A stretch of 64,000 nt of DNA from Rhodococcus sp. HNM0563 (GTDB taxonomy: Bacteria > Actinomycetota > Actinomycetes > Mycobacteriales > Mycobacteriaceae): positions 1 through 64,000 of the forward strand of contig NZ_JAASAF010000010.1 of assembly GCF_012726195.1 (NCBI RefSeq), in the 5' to 3' direction. Of this stretch, positions 29,099 through 39,497 are shown one piece after another (within the stretch, counting starts at the first letter, position 1; the number at the start of each line of letters is the position of its first letter). The notes under the pieces were generated by a model that had not been told where the DNA came from, made no database searches, and saw only the letters and a list, made by a program, of their open reading frames with translations. Made by a program: the position numbers and the translations under genes.

Positions 29099-31957
29099 AT
29101 GACAGATGCCGTCACCTGGAATTTCGCCGATCGTCACATCGGACCCGATGCGCAGGAGATGCGTCGGATCCTCGACGTTGTCGGAGTCGATACGCTCGAG
29201 GACCTCGTCGCAAAGGCACTGCCCGCGGGCATTCTCGACCACTGCGCGGGCGAAGTTGCCGACGGACTCGATGTCCTCGACGCGCCGCTCAGCGAACACG
29301 AGGTCCTCGCCGGCCTGAAAGCCCTGGCGTCGCGCAACACGGTCGCGACCTCCATGATCGGGCACGGTTACTACGACACGCTCACTCCGCCGGTACTGCT
29401 GCGCAACATCATCGAGAATCCCGCGTGGTACACGGCCTACACGCCGTATCAGCCGGAGATCAGTCAGGGCCGGCTCGAAGCGTTGCTCAATTTCCAGACG
29501 ATGGTCGCAGACCTGACCGGTATGGAAGTCGCGAACTCCTCGATGCTCGACGAAGCTACTGCTGCGGCGGAAGCGATGACCTTGCTGCGTCGTGCCAACC
29601 GCAAGTCCAAGAGCCACCGGTTCGTCGTCGATTCCGATCTGTTCACTCAGACCGCCGCGGTGCTCGCAACCCGCGCCGAGCCGCTCGGCATCGAGCTCGT
29701 CACCGCTGACCTTGTGGAGGAGGGACTTCCCGAGGGGGAGTTCTTCGGTGTGATCCTGCAGGTGCCGGGTGCGTCGGGCCGGGTGTTCGATGTTGCTCCC
29801 GTGATCGATGCGGCACATGAGCGCGGTGCGATGGTCGCGGTGGGCGCGGACCTCCTGGCAATGACGCTGATGACTCCGCCCGGGGAGAAGGGCGCCGATG
29901 CCTGCTTCGGCACCACCCAGCGATTCGGGGTGCCGATGGGATTCGGTGGCCCACATGCGGGATATTTGGCGGTAAACGCGGCGCACACGCGGAATCTGCC
30001 GGGACGTCTCGTCGGTGTCTCGGTCGACGCCGACGGTACCTCGGCCTACCGGCTTGCGTTGCAGACCCGTGAACAGCATATTCGCCGTGAGAAGGCGACC
30101 AGCAACATCTGTACCGCTCAGGTGCTTCTGGCGGTCCTCGCCGCGATGTACGCGTCGTATCACGGCGCGGAGGGACTGACCGGAATCGCGCGACGAGTGG
30201 CTGCCCATGCGGCCGGGCTCGCTGCCTCGCTGCGACGCGGGGGAGTCGAGGTCGTTCACGACGACTTCTTCGATACCGTCCTGGTCCGGGTTCCGGGGCG
30301 CGCCGGCGAGGTCGTAGCAGCGGCGGCCGAGCGGTCGGTCAATCTGTATCTCGTCGACGCGGACCACGTGTCGATCTCCTGCGACGAAGCGACGACGGAT
30401 GCACACGTGGCGAGTGTGCTTTCCGCGTTCGGTATCGCCGCTGAGGAGACGGTCGCAGCCGATCGAGCATCCATCCCGGAGGCGCTCGGCCGAACCAGTG
30501 ACTTCCTGAAGCACGAGGCGTTCACGAAGTACCGGACGGAGACCGCGATGATGCGGTATCTGCGGCGGTTGTCCGACAAGGATCTCGCGCTCGACCGCAC
30601 CATGATCCCGCTCGGGTCCTGCACGATGAAACTCAACGCCGCGGCTGAGATGGAAGCCATCACGTGGCCGGAGTTCGCGGGCTTGCACCCGTTCGCTCCC
30701 GCGGATCAGACCGTCGGAATCCGGGACCTGATCTCGGATCTCGAACGCTGGCTCGCCGCAGTGACCGGGTACGACGCCGTGACCTTGCAGCCCAACGCAG
30801 GCAGTCAGGGTGAATACGCAGGTCTGCTCGCTATCCGCCATTACCACCTGAGCCGCGGTGACGACCACCGCGACACCTGCTTGATTCCGTCGAGCGCGCA
30901 CGGAACCAATGCCGCCTCTGCGGTGATGGCAGGTATGCGTGTCGAGGTGGTGGCGTGCCGTCCCAACGGTGACGTCGACCTCGACGATCTGCGAGCGAAG
31001 ATCGCCGACCACGCTGAACGGCTGGCCGCGATCATGATCACCTACCCGTCGACCCACGGCGTCTACGAACACGAGATCGAGGACATCTGCGGTGCCGTGC
31101 ACGACGCAGGCGGGCAGGTGTACATCGATGGTGCAAACCTCAACGCACTCGTGGGTCTGGCCCGGCCGGGCAGGTTCGGTGGCGATGTGAGCCACCTGAA
31201 CCTGCACAAGACCTTCTGCATTCCACACGGTGGTGGCGGGCCGGGAGTCGGTCCGATCGGCGTTCGTTCGCATCTCACGCCGTTCCTCCCGGGTCACCCC
31301 GCTGTACCTGGTCTCGGCGGCGTGGGGCCGGTGTCGGCTGCGCCTTACGGGTCGGCGTCGATCCTGCCGATCACGTGGGCATACATCAAGCTGATGGGGG
31401 CTTCCGGGCTTCGCCGGGCTTCGCTCACTGCGATCGCTTCGGCGAACTACATTGCGCGTCGCCTCGACGAGTACTTCCCGGTGCTGTACACGGGTGCGAA
31501 CGGGATGGTGGCGCACGAGTGCATCCTCGATCTGCGTCAGCTGACCAGGGACACCGGTGTCACCGTCGATGACGTGGCCAAGCGTCTCGCAGACTACGGA
31601 TTCCATGCGCCGACCATGAGTTTTCCCGTCGCGGGCACGCTTATGGTCGAACCGACCGAAAGTGAGGACTTGAACGAGATCGACGAGTTCGTCGATGCGA
31701 TGATCTCGATTCGCGCGGAGATCGACAGGGTCGGAGCCGGAGAATGGCCGGTCGACGACAATCCTCTGCGAGGCGCACCGCACACCGCAGAGTGCCTCGT
31801 GGGGGAGTGGACTCACCCGTATCCGCGTGAAACTGCAGTGTTTCCGCTGGGGAAGGGGCGCGCAAAGGTGTGGCCGGCGGTCCGTCGAATCGACGGGGCC
31901 CACGGCGACCGCAACCTGGTCTGCTCGTGCCCTCCGCTGGAGGCATACAGCAGCTGA
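29099..31957 (+). CDS. gcvP: Glycine dehydrogenase (aminomethyl-transferring), P protein
   Basis: 952-residue PLP enzyme that decarboxylates glycine and loads the aminomethyl group on GcvH. Two homologous halves are fused. The N-terminal half has [30 protein letters not shown] and [14 protein letters not shown]. The C-terminal half has [12 protein letters not shown] and the PLP-lysine segment [20 protein letters not shown]. The ATG at 29099 was chosen because GGGAG precedes it and it gives [15 protein letters not shown]; a more upstream in-frame start lies within the riboswitch tail. Glycine-responsive control by the leader is expected. A strong hairpin follows the stop. Confidence 0.97.
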   Translation: MTDAVTWNFADRHIGPDAQEMRRILDVVGVDTLEDLVAKALPAGILDHCAGEVADGLDVLDAPLSEHEVLAGLKALASRNTVATSMIGHGYYDTLTPPVLLRNIIENPAWYTAYTPYQPEISQGRLEALLNFQTMVADLTGMEVANSSMLDEATAAAEAMTLLRRANRKSKSHRFVVDSDLFTQTAAVLATRAEPLGIELVTADLVEEGLPEGEFFGVILQVPGASGRVFDVAPVIDAAHERGAMVAVGADLLAMTLMTPPGEKGADACFGTTQRFGVPMGFGGPHAGYLAVNAAHTRNLPGRLVGVSVDADGTSAYRLALQTREQHIRREKATSNICTAQVLLAVLAAMYASYHGAEGLTGIARRVAAHAAGLAASLRRGGVEVVHDDFFDTVLVRVPGRAGEVVAAAAERSVNLYLVDADHVSISCDEATTDAHVASVLSAFGIAAEETVAADRASIPEALGRTSDFLKHEAFTKYRTETAMMRYLRRLSDKDLALDRTMIPLGSCTMKLNAAAEMEAITWPEFAGLHPFAPADQTVGIRDLISDLERWLAAVTGYDAVTLQPNAGSQGEYAGLLAIRHYHLSRGDDHRDTCLIPSSAHGTNAASAVMAGMRVEVVACRPNGDVDLDDLRAKIADHAERLAAIMITYPSTHGVYEHEIEDICGAVHDAGGQVYIDGANLNALVGLARPGRFGGDVSHLNLHKTFCIPHGGGGPGVGPIGVRSHLTPFLPGHPAVPGLGGVGPVSAAPYGSASILPITWAYIKLMGASGLRRASLTAIASANYIARRLDEYFPVLYTGANGMVAHECILDLRQLTRDTGVTVDDVAKRLADYGFHAPTMSFPVAGTLMVEPTESEDLNEIDEFVDAMISIRAEIDRVGAGEWPVDDNPLRGAPHTAECLVGEWTHPYPRETAVFPLGKGRAKVWPAVRRIDGAHGDRNLVCSCPPLEAYSS

Positions 31958-31962
31958 CGTCC

Positions 31963-31991
31963 TGTGGCTGCGGGCAACGCCCGCAGCCACA
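31963..31991 (+). terminator. gcvP terminator (bidirectional)
   Basis: TGTGGCTGCGGGC (31963-31975) and GCCCGCAGCCACA (31979-31991) form a 13-bp stem with an AAC loop. It lies between the convergent gcvP and metallophosphoesterase genes. Confidence 0.85.
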
Positions 31992-32000
31992 CACTCTTCG

Positions 32001-32050
32001 ACCGAAATATTCGGTACCGTACGGAAAACTTAGATATACCGAATATATGC
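32001..32050. other. AT-rich palindromic island between convergent genes
   Basis: ACCGAAATATTCGGT (32001-32015) is a near-palindrome. ACCGAATAT recurs at 32038-32046, and GGTACCGTACGG lies between them. The stretch is strikingly AT-rich for this genome and lies between two 3' ends where no promoter is needed. No RNA or protein gene is recognised in 31992-32117. Confidence 0.5.
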
Positions 32051-32117
32051 TCTCTCAGGCACCGAACTTCCCCTCTGAAAAACCATCGAAGAGAGGTCTG
32101 TTCAGGCAGCGGCGCAG

Positions 32118-33287
32118 CTACTTCTGTGTGACGAGCTCGAGAATGGAAACTTCGGGCGGAGTTGCGACGCGGACCGGTGGGCCCCACGCACCGGCTCCTA
32201 GCGACGTGTAAATTGCGGTGTCGCCGAAGTGGTCCAGCCCGGTGACAGTGGGATTTGCAGCAGCGACGATGTATCCGAGGGGCCACATCTGGCCGCCGTG
32301 CGTATGCCCGGACAACTGAAGGTCCACACCGAGATCCTGTGCTTCGAGGACGTGTTTCGGCTGGTGTGCGGCAAGAAGAACGAAGGTCTCCGGAGCCAGT
32401 CCCTCGATGGCTCGAGGTAGATCCGCTGCATCCGGTGCGGGAGCGGTGTAGTCGTGCACGCCTGCCAGTGCGATCTGCTCGCCGTTGTGCGTCACGAGGA
32501 CGTTTTCGTTTCGCAGGGTCTTCACACCCAGAGTTTCCCAATGATCGAGCCAGGACGAGGCGTCGTCCGAGTAGTACTCGTGATTGCCACTCACCCCGTA
32601 GATCCCGAGCGGGGCACGAAGCTCGCTGAGGGGCGCGAGGTCGTCACCTACCAATTCGACGGTGCCGTCAGCGAGATCCCCGCCGAGAACGATGAGGTCG
32701 GGTCGCTGTTCGTTAACCTGATCGACGACTCCCCGCACGAACCCGGCGCCGCGTGCCGGACCGACGTGCAAGTCGGTGATCAAGGCGACGCGGATGCCGT
32801 CGAACTCGTCCGGAAGCCCGGGCAGGGCGATGGTGGAGTGAACGAGCCGAGGATTGGCTGCCTCGATCAGACTTCCATAGCCGATCGTGGCGACGGTGGC
32901 GGCAACGAGGGTGGCCGTTGCGATCCGGAGTGCACGGCGTGGTGGTCGGTGCGATGCGCCGGCTTCCTCCGAGGGGGACTTACCCCTGCGGAATCGTCGC
33001 ACGAGCCGTGCCCCGAGGCAGAAAGCGCCGATGACGAGGAGACCGATGATCAAGTAGAGACCCGCGGCGAACCAGCTGTAGCCGAGGAAGCCCAGCGGAC
33101 GTGCCCAAGCGGGGTCGAGAACAGTGCCGGTGACGGACGCGATCGAGGCGGCCGCGAGTAACGCTACGAGGACGATATCGGCCGCCAGTGCGGCTCTCCC
33201 GGTGAGGCCGGGCGCTCGTACGAGGCGACGGTGGAACCAGTAGGTGATGAGGGCGAGGAACGTCCCCGCGACGAGCAGTCGGATCAC
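32118..33287 (-). CDS. Membrane-anchored metallophosphoesterase (YkuE/YaeI-like)
   Basis: 389 residues. Four hydrophobic segments occupy about 1-145. The catalytic calcineurin-like domain follows with a full metal-ligand set: TDLHVG, LGGDLADG, SGNHEYY, AAHQP and SGHTHGGQMWP. Such proteins hydrolyse phosphodiesters or phospholipid headgroup derivatives at the membrane; the substrate is not known. It follows the VWA-protein gene by two bases and is probably co-transcribed with it. Its 3' end faces gcvP. Confidence 0.88.
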   Translation of the reverse strand: MIRLLVAGTFLALITYWFHRRLVRAPGLTGRAALAADIVLVALLAAASIASVTGTVLDPAWARPLGFLGYSWFAAGLYLIIGLLVIGAFCLGARLVRRFRRGKSPSEEAGASHRPPRRALRIATATLVAATVATIGYGSLIEAANPRLVHSTIALPGLPDEFDGIRVALITDLHVGPARGAGFVRGVVDQVNEQRPDLIVLGGDLADGTVELVGDDLAPLSELRAPLGIYGVSGNHEYYSDDASSWLDHWETLGVKTLRNENVLVTHNGEQIALAGVHDYTAPAPDAADLPRAIEGLAPETFVLLAAHQPKHVLEAQDLGVDLQLSGHTHGGQMWPLGYIVAAANPTVTGLDHFGDTAIYTSLGAGAWGPPVRVATPPEVSILELVTQK

Positions 33288-33289
33288 GG

Positions 33290-35062
33290 TCAGGAAGTGA
33301 GCTTTCGGAGTAAGGCGGTCAGATCGTCGTTCGCGGTGGTGGCGAGCGTGGAGTACGACCCGCCGGTGCGGGCGGTGAGGTCTTGCAGTGTCTCGGGGTC
33401 GGTGACATCGTCGCCGAGTACGACGATGTCCACCCGAACCGGTGATGCGCTGTCGGTGAGCTCGCTGATTCCGTCGAGAAGCTCGTCGCCTGTACCGGTG
33501 CCGGAATCGACGTCGGTGTTCGTCTCGTTGCCGTCCAGGCTCTCGTCGTCGCTGTCGAGGATCACGAGCACCGAGTTCGGTCTGGACGGATCGTAGTTGT
33601 CGACGGCATCGGCGTACGCGGCGAGGATCGATTCGTACACCGGCGCAGTCTCGGTGGGGGTGACTGCGTCGAGTGCAGAGTTCAGCGCCGCGCGCTGCTC
33701 GCCGGTGAGCGCATCGCGGGCAACAGCGACTCGGGAGGACGATGTGTCGTCGAAGACATGTATCCCGATGATCGAGGAGTTCGGGGAACGGCGGAGAACG
33801 TTCTCTATTGCGGTCGCAGTGTCGTCGAGTCGGGTGTTGCCATTTTCTGCGGTGGTGGCCATGGAGGTGGTGGTGTCCACGAGCACGGTGGTCTTGACAG
33901 GCGGTTGGGGGTCGAGGCGGATATCGAGGAGGGCGTCGCCGGCGGAGGGATCTGCCGGGGTGAGGACCTCGACGACCGGCGCGAATGAGAAGTCGGATCG
34001 AACGGGGGAATCACCGTCGTGGTTCCGGAAGCCGGCATCGAGGAAGTCCTGGGCCTGGTCGGGGTTGCGCACGTAGTCGATGAACTCTCCGGCGGCCCGG
34101 GAGAGTGTTTCGTCGATCCAGGGGGCGCTCGGGATCACTGCGGGGAAGTCGGCGATGGGCGTGGCACCTGCGGGACGAAATCCGGCAAGGTCTGCGGCGG
34201 TTCCATTAGTGACTGCGTCGTGCAGTTGTTTTTCTACCGCGGGCACTGCGTGGATCGGGGAATCGGGGGCGGTGTTCGTGGCGAGTGCCGTGAGCGCGTC
34301 CGCGGTGGAAGGGCCTGCCGCGATGTCGAGTGCGTCGGCGCCGAGTGCGAGTTCGGTGATTGCAGTCACGACGTCCGGTGACTGTGCTTCGTCGCGTGTC
34401 AGCGGTCCTGTCCCGGTGGTGGCGACGGCTTCGAGGGCGGACGTCGTGGCATCGCTGTCTGTTCCGGTGGGCAGTGCCATGCGCAGAGATTCCCAAGGGG
34501 CCAGGCCGAGGGCGCTGAGGGATCCGGGCACGGACTGCAGCGACGGTAGGTCGCGCCAATCGACCCCGGCTGTGGTGAGTCCGTTGTTCAGGGCTGTGGG
34601 AGTGGCGAGGACGAGCGGTGAGGTGGCGAGGGATCGACGTTGCCCGCTCGCGCTCGAGCCCGCACGGTCGGCGGCGCGGGTGTCGATGGGCACCCAGAGA
34701 GCGGGTTCGGGTCCGAGTTCGGGGTTCCAGGTGCCGTCGGCGAGGGTCGCGGCGGCCGTGGTGGATTCGGTGGCGGCGACGTGAGCGGTGACGCAATAGT
34801 CGCGGATCACGGGTGCGACGTCGGCGTTCCACGTGTCGGCGAGGTCGGAGAGGGTGGGGGCAATGAGCGGGTCGGCGGCGATGCGCAGTTCGACGTCGCC
34901 TTCTACGCAGGTCCTGGCTGCTTCGGTGGCCTGTTCGTCGATTCGATTGCGGAGCTGGAGCCAGCCGATGATGCCGAGAACCAGTAGGGCGACCGCGACC
35001 AGGGAAACGATGATGCCTGTGCTGACGCCACGTGTTCCACCGGATCCGCGATGTCGAGCCAC
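33290..35062 (-). CDS. Substrate-binding-like and VWA domain protein (Rv1836c-like)
   Basis: 590 residues: a cytosolic N-terminus with an inner-membrane helix (IIVSLVAVALLVLGIIGWLQ, about 16-35), an extracytoplasmic region resembling a periplasmic solute-binding fold (about 50-360), then a VWA domain (about 390-585). The MIDAS-like DTTTSMA and later LVILDSDDESLDG suggest metal-dependent ligand binding. Rv1836c has the same layout and the same place beside glcB. The function is unknown; a role in cell-envelope assembly or sensing is only inference. Confidence 0.85.
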   Translation of the reverse strand: MARHRGSGGTRGVSTGIIVSLVAVALLVLGIIGWLQLRNRIDEQATEAARTCVEGDVELRIAADPLIAPTLSDLADTWNADVAPVIRDYCVTAHVAATESTTAAATLADGTWNPELGPEPALWVPIDTRAADRAGSSASGQRRSLATSPLVLATPTALNNGLTTAGVDWRDLPSLQSVPGSLSALGLAPWESLRMALPTGTDSDATTSALEAVATTGTGPLTRDEAQSPDVVTAITELALGADALDIAAGPSTADALTALATNTAPDSPIHAVPAVEKQLHDAVTNGTAADLAGFRPAGATPIADFPAVIPSAPWIDETLSRAAGEFIDYVRNPDQAQDFLDAGFRNHDGDSPVRSDFSFAPVVEVLTPADPSAGDALLDIRLDPQPPVKTTVLVDTTTSMATTAENGNTRLDDTATAIENVLRRSPNSSIIGIHVFDDTSSSRVAVARDALTGEQRAALNSALDAVTPTETAPVYESILAAYADAVDNYDPSRPNSVLVILDSDDESLDGNETNTDVDSGTGTGDELLDGISELTDSASPVRVDIVVLGDDVTDPETLQDLTARTGGSYSTLATTANDDLTALLRKLTS

Positions 35063-35151
35063 GGGTTTCTCGCCTCGTTTCGTTGTGGTCGGGCCCCAGC
35101 AGTCTAGTGAGGTGTCGAGAGTACCGGTCTATGCCTGCCCCGGTGGTGCGA

Positions 35152-35187
35152 CGATGGGCCCCGATCCACGCGGATCGGGGCCCATCG
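35152..35187 (-). terminator. glcB terminator
   Basis: A perfect 16-bp inverted repeat, CGATGGGCCCCGATCC (35152-35167) with GGATCGGGGCCCATCG (35172-35187), has a four-base loop. It lies just past the glcB stop on the minus strand and separates it from the VWA-protein gene. Confidence 0.85.
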
Positions 35188-35208
35188 CTCCTCCTGGGGG
35201 TGTCGGGG

Positions 35209-37392
35209 TCAGGCGTTTGCGGCCTTGTACTCTCGGCGGCGACGGTGCAGGATCGGCTCGGTGTAGCCGCTGGGCTGCGTGCCGCCTTCGAGGATCAGTT
35301 CCTTCGCGGCCTGGAAGGCGATGTTGGTGTCGAAGTTCGGTGCCATGTTCCGGTAGGTGGCATCGCCTTCGTTCTGACGGTCGACGACCGGTGCCATCCG
35401 CTCGAGGGCGGCGACGACCTCGTCCTCGGTGACGATGCCGTGGCGGATCCAGTTCGCGAGGAGCTGGCTCGAGATGCGCAGGGTCGCGCGGTCTTCCATC
35501 AGTGCGACGTCGTGGATGTCGGGAACCTTGGAGCAGCCGACACCGGCGTCGATCCAGCGGACCACGTAGCCGAGGATGGACTGGCAGTTGTTGTCGAGTT
35601 CTTCGCGCTTCTCGGCGTCGGACCAGTCGGTGTTCTCGGCGAGCGGGATGGTGAGGATGTCGTCGACGGTGGCGCGGGGCGCGCCCTTCAATGCGTCCTG
35701 CACTGCGAAGACATCGACCTCGTGGTAGTGGGTGGCGTGCAGGGTGGCGCCGGTCGGGGACGGGACCCACGCGGTGTTGGCGCCGGCCTTGGGCTGGCTG
35801 ATCTTCTGCTCGAGCATGTCGGCCATGAGGTCGGTCATCGCCCACATGCCCTTGCCGATCTGTGCCTTGCCCTGCAGCCCGGCGGCGAGTCCGGTGTCGA
35901 CGTTCCAGTCCTCGTACGCGGCGATCCACTTCTGCTGCTTCATGGCTGCCTTGCGCACGACGGCGCCGGCCTCCATGGAGGTGTGGATTTCGTCGCCGGT
36001 GCGATCGAGGAAGCCGGTGTTGATGAACACGACGCGCTCGGAGGCGGCTTCGATGCAGGCGGCGAGGTTGACGGTGGTGCGCCGCTCCTCGTCCATGATG
36101 CCGACTTTGAGGGTGTTGGCGGGAAGGCCGAGCACCTGTTCGACGCGGCCGAACAGTTCGGTGGTGAAGGCGGATTCCTCGGGGCCGTGTTGCTTGGGCT
36201 TGACGATGTAGATCGAGCCGGTGCGGCTGTTGGCCAGGGCGCCGTGTGCGTCGTCGGTGTGCAGGCCGTGGACGGCGCAGAGGCTGGTGATCAGGGCGTC
36301 GAGGATGCCTTCGGGGATTTCGTTGCCGTCGGCGTCGAGGATGGCGGGGGTGGTCATGAGGTGGCCGACGTTGCGCACGAACAGCAGGGAGCGGCCGTGC
36401 AGTTCGAGGTCGTTGCCGTCGATACCGGTGTAGACGCGGTTGGCGTTGAGGGTGCGGGTGAGGGTCTTACCGCCCTTGTCGAACGACTCGGTCAGGTCGC
36501 CGCGGTTGAGTCCGAGCCAGTTGCGGTAGCCGAGGGTTTTGTCGTCGGCGTCGACGGCGGCCACGGAGTCCTCGAAGTCCATGATCGTGGTGACGGCCGA
36601 TTCGAGGACGAGGTCCTTGATGCCGGCGGTGTCGGTGCTGCCGATCGGGGACTGGGGGTCGATCTGGATGTCGATGTGCAGGCCGTTGTTGCGCAGCAGG
36701 ACCGAGGTGGGGGCGGTGGTCTCGCCGAGGTAGCCGACGAGCTTCTCGGGCTGGGCGAGGGTGGTGACGGTGCCGTCGGCGAGCGTGACCTTCAGCGCGC
36801 CGTCCTCGATGACGTAGGCGGTGGTGCCGGTGTGGGAGCCGGTCGCCAGCGGGGCGGCCTTGTCGAGGAAGTCGCGGGCCCAGGCGATGACCTTGTCGCC
36901 GCGGACCTTGTTGTAGCCTGCGGTCTTCTCCGCGCCGTCGTCTTCGGAGATGGCGTCGGTGCCGTACAGCGCGTCGTACAGTGAACCCCATCGGGCGTTG
37001 GAGGCGTTGAGTGCGAAGCGGGCGTTGAGGATCGGCACCACGAGCTGCGGGCCGGCGGTGGAGGTGATCTCGCTGTCGACTCCGGCGGTAGTGACCTCGA
37101 AGGGTGCGGGCACGGGGACGAGGTAGCCGATTTCTTCGAGGAAGGCCTTGTAGGCGGCTGCGTCGTGGGGGGTTCCGGCGCGGTCGCGGTGCCAGGTGTC
37201 GATCTGGGCCTGAAGGTCGTCGCGCTTGGCGAGCAGGGCGCGGTTCTTGGGGGCGAGCTCTTCGACGATCTTGTCGGCTCCGGTCCAGAACGCCTCGGCG
37301 TCCACTCCGGTGCCGGGGAGCGCCTCGTTGTTGACGAAGTCGTAGAGCACCTTGGCGATCTGCAGTCCGCCGACGGTCACGCGTTCAGTCAT
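35209..37392 (-). CDS. glcB: Malate synthase G
   Basis: 727-residue enzyme condensing glyoxylate and acetyl-CoA to malate, the second step of the glyoxylate shunt. It tracks the M. tuberculosis GlcB sequence throughout: [17 protein letters not shown] at the start, [56 protein letters not shown], and the catalytic [20 protein letters not shown] near the C-terminus. The ATG at 37392 was chosen over an upstream in-frame GTG (37434) because it gives the family N-terminus MTERVTVGG. Intergenic TAACAT/ATAATT elements near 37460-37470 may be its own -10. Confidence 0.97.
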   Translation of the reverse strand: MTERVTVGGLQIAKVLYDFVNNEALPGTGVDAEAFWTGADKIVEELAPKNRALLAKRDDLQAQIDTWHRDRAGTPHDAAAYKAFLEEIGYLVPVPAPFEVTTAGVDSEITSTAGPQLVVPILNARFALNASNARWGSLYDALYGTDAISEDDGAEKTAGYNKVRGDKVIAWARDFLDKAAPLATGSHTGTTAYVIEDGALKVTLADGTVTTLAQPEKLVGYLGETTAPTSVLLRNNGLHIDIQIDPQSPIGSTDTAGIKDLVLESAVTTIMDFEDSVAAVDADDKTLGYRNWLGLNRGDLTESFDKGGKTLTRTLNANRVYTGIDGNDLELHGRSLLFVRNVGHLMTTPAILDADGNEIPEGILDALITSLCAVHGLHTDDAHGALANSRTGSIYIVKPKQHGPEESAFTTELFGRVEQVLGLPANTLKVGIMDEERRTTVNLAACIEAASERVVFINTGFLDRTGDEIHTSMEAGAVVRKAAMKQQKWIAAYEDWNVDTGLAAGLQGKAQIGKGMWAMTDLMADMLEQKISQPKAGANTAWVPSPTGATLHATHYHEVDVFAVQDALKGAPRATVDDILTIPLAENTDWSDAEKREELDNNCQSILGYVVRWIDAGVGCSKVPDIHDVALMEDRATLRISSQLLANWIRHGIVTEDEVVAALERMAPVVDRQNEGDATYRNMAPNFDTNIAFQAAKELILEGGTQPSGYTEPILHRRRREYKAANA

Positions 37393-37482
37393 TACCCTCA
37401 CTCTTTCCGGTTGCTGTGCGCCCGGTGTTGTCACGTTCCGGGAGCCGCACGAAAATTCACCAATTATGTTACCCGCCGGTAG

Positions 37483-38400
37483 CTAGGGGCGTACGTCGGT
37501 TCGACGCGCGCGCAGGGCGGTGCATCGTTCGAGCAGGTCCTGTCGCAGGTCCGCGGCGCGAGAGGTGAGCGCCGACTGCTCGCGGACGTACTGTGCGCGT
37601 CCGGCGGCAGTCTCGATCGTGATGGGCGAGTAGCCGTAGTCGCCCAGATCATACGGGCTCGCCCTCATATCGAGTTCGCGTGCCGCGGCGGCGTGCCGGA
37701 AACAACGCAACAGCAGGTCCGAATCCACCAGGGGAGAGAGCTTGTAACACCACTTGTAGAGATCCATACCAGCGTGCAGGCATCCGGGCTGCTCGTGATC
37801 GAGTTGGGTATCGCGGGTGAGGGGCTCGACGTTGCGAGGCGTCGCTTCCGGGCTGAAGAACCGATAGGCGTCATAATGACTGCAGCGCAACTGCATTGAT
37901 TCCACCACCGCATCGGTGCCGGCGTGGCCGAGCCGCAGCGGCACCGCCGAATGCCGCACATCGTCGCTGCTCGTGCGGTACACCATCGCCCATTCGTGGA
38001 GCCCGAAACAGCCGAGCTGAGCGGGCCTCGAACCAGTGCGCGTCAGCAGTTCGGTCACGAACTCGACGGTGCCGGACCGACGCCCGAGGGTGTCGGAGCT
38101 CACCCGGACCCCGGGCGTGCCGTCGATGACGACCCGCTCGTAGGCGGGATGGTTGCGGTAGTCGCGACCCGCCCCGAGCAGAACGGTGCCGAATCCGGGA
38201 TGCCACCGCCGCAGCTGAGCGGGCCGGTGGCTGTAGTACGTGAACAGGAAATCGTGAACGGGATGTTTCTCGTGCGCCGCGCGCCGGCGCAGATACGCGG
38301 CGAGCAGGTCGTCGACCTCGTGCCGATGTCGGTCGCGGCGCGCGGTCCATTGGCTCTCGGTGAGAATCACCTCGCGGTGGGCGGTCGGGGCCTCGGTCAC
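37483..38400 (-). CDS. Conserved actinobacterial protein of unknown function
   Basis: 305 residues, soluble, rich in Arg, His, Tyr and Leu. Conserved-looking segments are HPVHDFLFTYYSHRPAQLRR, HPGFGTVLLGAG, GCFGLHEWAMVYR, QLRCSHYDAYRFF and MDLYKWCYKLSPLVDSDLLL. I recall relatives in this neighbourhood annotated as 3-methyladenine DNA glycosylase, but I see no helix-hairpin-helix or AAG catalytic motif to support that name. The abundance of His, Tyr and Trp in the middle suggests an enzyme. The GTG start overlaps the stop of the upstream CNNM gene (GTGA). Confidence 0.75.
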   Translation of the reverse strand: MTEAPTAHREVILTESQWTARRDRHRHEVDDLLAAYLRRRAAHEKHPVHDFLFTYYSHRPAQLRRWHPGFGTVLLGAGRDYRNHPAYERVVIDGTPGVRVSSDTLGRRSGTVEFVTELLTRTGSRPAQLGCFGLHEWAMVYRTSSDDVRHSAVPLRLGHAGTDAVVESMQLRCSHYDAYRFFSPEATPRNVEPLTRDTQLDHEQPGCLHAGMDLYKWCYKLSPLVDSDLLLRCFRHAAAARELDMRASPYDLGDYGYSPITIETAAGRAQYVREQSALTSRAADLRQDLLERCTALRARRTDVRP

Positions 38401-39497
38401 TCGGGTGTGCCTCCTGTGCGTTTCCCGGGAGTGGGATCGGTGATGCGGTGGGTGGCGTCGCGGACCGTGCCGACGAATTCTTCGACCAGGTCTTCGAGGG
38501 CGACGATGCCGAGCGTGGCGCCGGTGAGGTCGACTACGCAGCCGAGGTGGGAGCGGGTACGGCGGAGTTGGGACAGGGCATCGTCGAGTGCGGTGTCGAG
38601 CGGGAGTGACGGGAGCCGTCGGATGGTGCTTGGTGGAATCACGGTGTCGGGGCCCGCGGTGTGGTCGTGGACGAGGTCGAGGATGTCCTTGACGTGGAGG
38701 TATCCGGTGTAGCCGCCGGCGGCGGTGCGGGTGGGATAGCGCGAGAATCCGGTGGTGGTGACGGCCAGTTCGATGGCGCCGAGGGCGACGCCGGCAGTGG
38801 TGGCGGGCACGGTGCGGACATCGTCGACCGGGATGAGGACATCGGAGACGGTGCGTCCACCGGTGTTCAGTGCGTGGATCAGGCGACGGTGTTCTTCTTC
38901 GTCGATCAGGCCTTCGGATCGCGATTCACCGATCATCTCGGTCAGTTCGACTGCGGTGACGGTCGCGTCGAGTTCGTCTTTGGGTTCGATACGTACCAGT
39001 CGCAAGGTGATGTTGGCGCACCAGTTGTAGAAGGCGATCAAGGGTCGGGCGGGGCGCATGAACTGCAGGTGGATCGGGACGAGGAGCATGGCGGTGCGTT
39101 CGGGTCCGGCGATCGCGATGTTCTTGGGCACCATCTCGCCGAGCAGGATGTGCAGTGTCACCACGAGCGTGATCGAGATGGCGAACGCGATGGGGTGCAG
39201 GAGTTGGACGGGGAGGCCGATCAGGTGAAGTGGGCTCTCGATGAGGTGGGCGATTGCGGGTTCGCCGACGCGACCGAGGAGGATCGAGCAGATCGTGATG
39301 CCGAGTTGGGAGCCGGCGAGCATGAGGGAGAGGTGTTCGCCGGCGGCGATGACGGTGTGGGCACGTTTCTTGCCTTGGGCGTGAAGCGCTTCGAGTCGGT
39401 CGCGCCGGGCGGTGATCAGCGAGAATTCGGCGCCGACGAAGAAGGCGTTGCCGGCGAGGAGCAGTATGGTCAGGGCGACGGCGAGCAGGTCGTTCAT
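38397..39497 (-). CDS. CNNM/hemolysin-C family membrane protein (Rv1841c-like)
   Basis: 366 residues. An N-terminal DUF21/CNNM transmembrane domain of four helices (MNDLLAVALTILLLAGNAFF; GSQLGITICSILLGRVGEPA; HILLGEMVPKNIAI) is followed by two CBS domains (about 200-340; GYTGYLHVKDILDLV; GCVVDLTGATLGIVALEDLV). The CorC_HlyC domain found in the larger partner is missing; the protein ends soon after the second CBS. Proposed to act in Mg2+/Co2+ or other cation efflux. The ATG at 39497 overlaps the stop of the upstream paralog. Confidence 0.9.
   Translation of the reverse strand: MNDLLAVALTILLLAGNAFFVGAEFSLITARRDRLEALHAQGKKRAHTVIAAGEHLSLMLAGSQLGITICSILLGRVGEPAIAHLIESPLHLIGLPVQLLHPIAFAISITLVVTLHILLGEMVPKNIAIAGPERTAMLLVPIHLQFMRPARPLIAFYNWCANITLRLVRIEPKDELDATVTAVELTEMIGESRSEGLIDEEEHRRLIHALNTGGRTVSDVLIPVDDVRTVPATTAGVALGAIELAVTTTGFSRYPTRTAAGGYTGYLHVKDILDLVHDHTAGPDTVIPPSTIRRLPSLPLDTALDDALSQLRRTRSHLGCVVDLTGATLGIVALEDLVEEFVGTVRDATHRITDPTPGKRTGGTPE

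Noticed and set aside
28898-31990. A 1030-codon open frame antisense to gcvP.
   Set aside because: It has His/Arg/Asp-rich composition typical of the complement of a high-GC gene, no domain and no ribosome site. It also runs through the riboswitch. gcvP on the plus strand explains the region.
32050-32066. A second glycine riboswitch suggested by CTCTCAGGCACC.
   Set aside because: Only this short 3' segment matches. The GGGAGAG, GCCGAAGGAGCA and CTCCCC elements are missing, and the downstream gene is on the other strand.
35032-36984. A 650-codon plus-strand open frame antisense to glcB.
   Set aside because: Val/Gly/Asp-rich shadow of the third-codon GC bias. glcB is unmistakable on the other strand.
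37483-38400. Annotation as 3-methyladenine DNA glycosylase.
   Set aside because: I recall that label for relatives but see no glycosylase motif in the sequence, so the gene is left as unknown.
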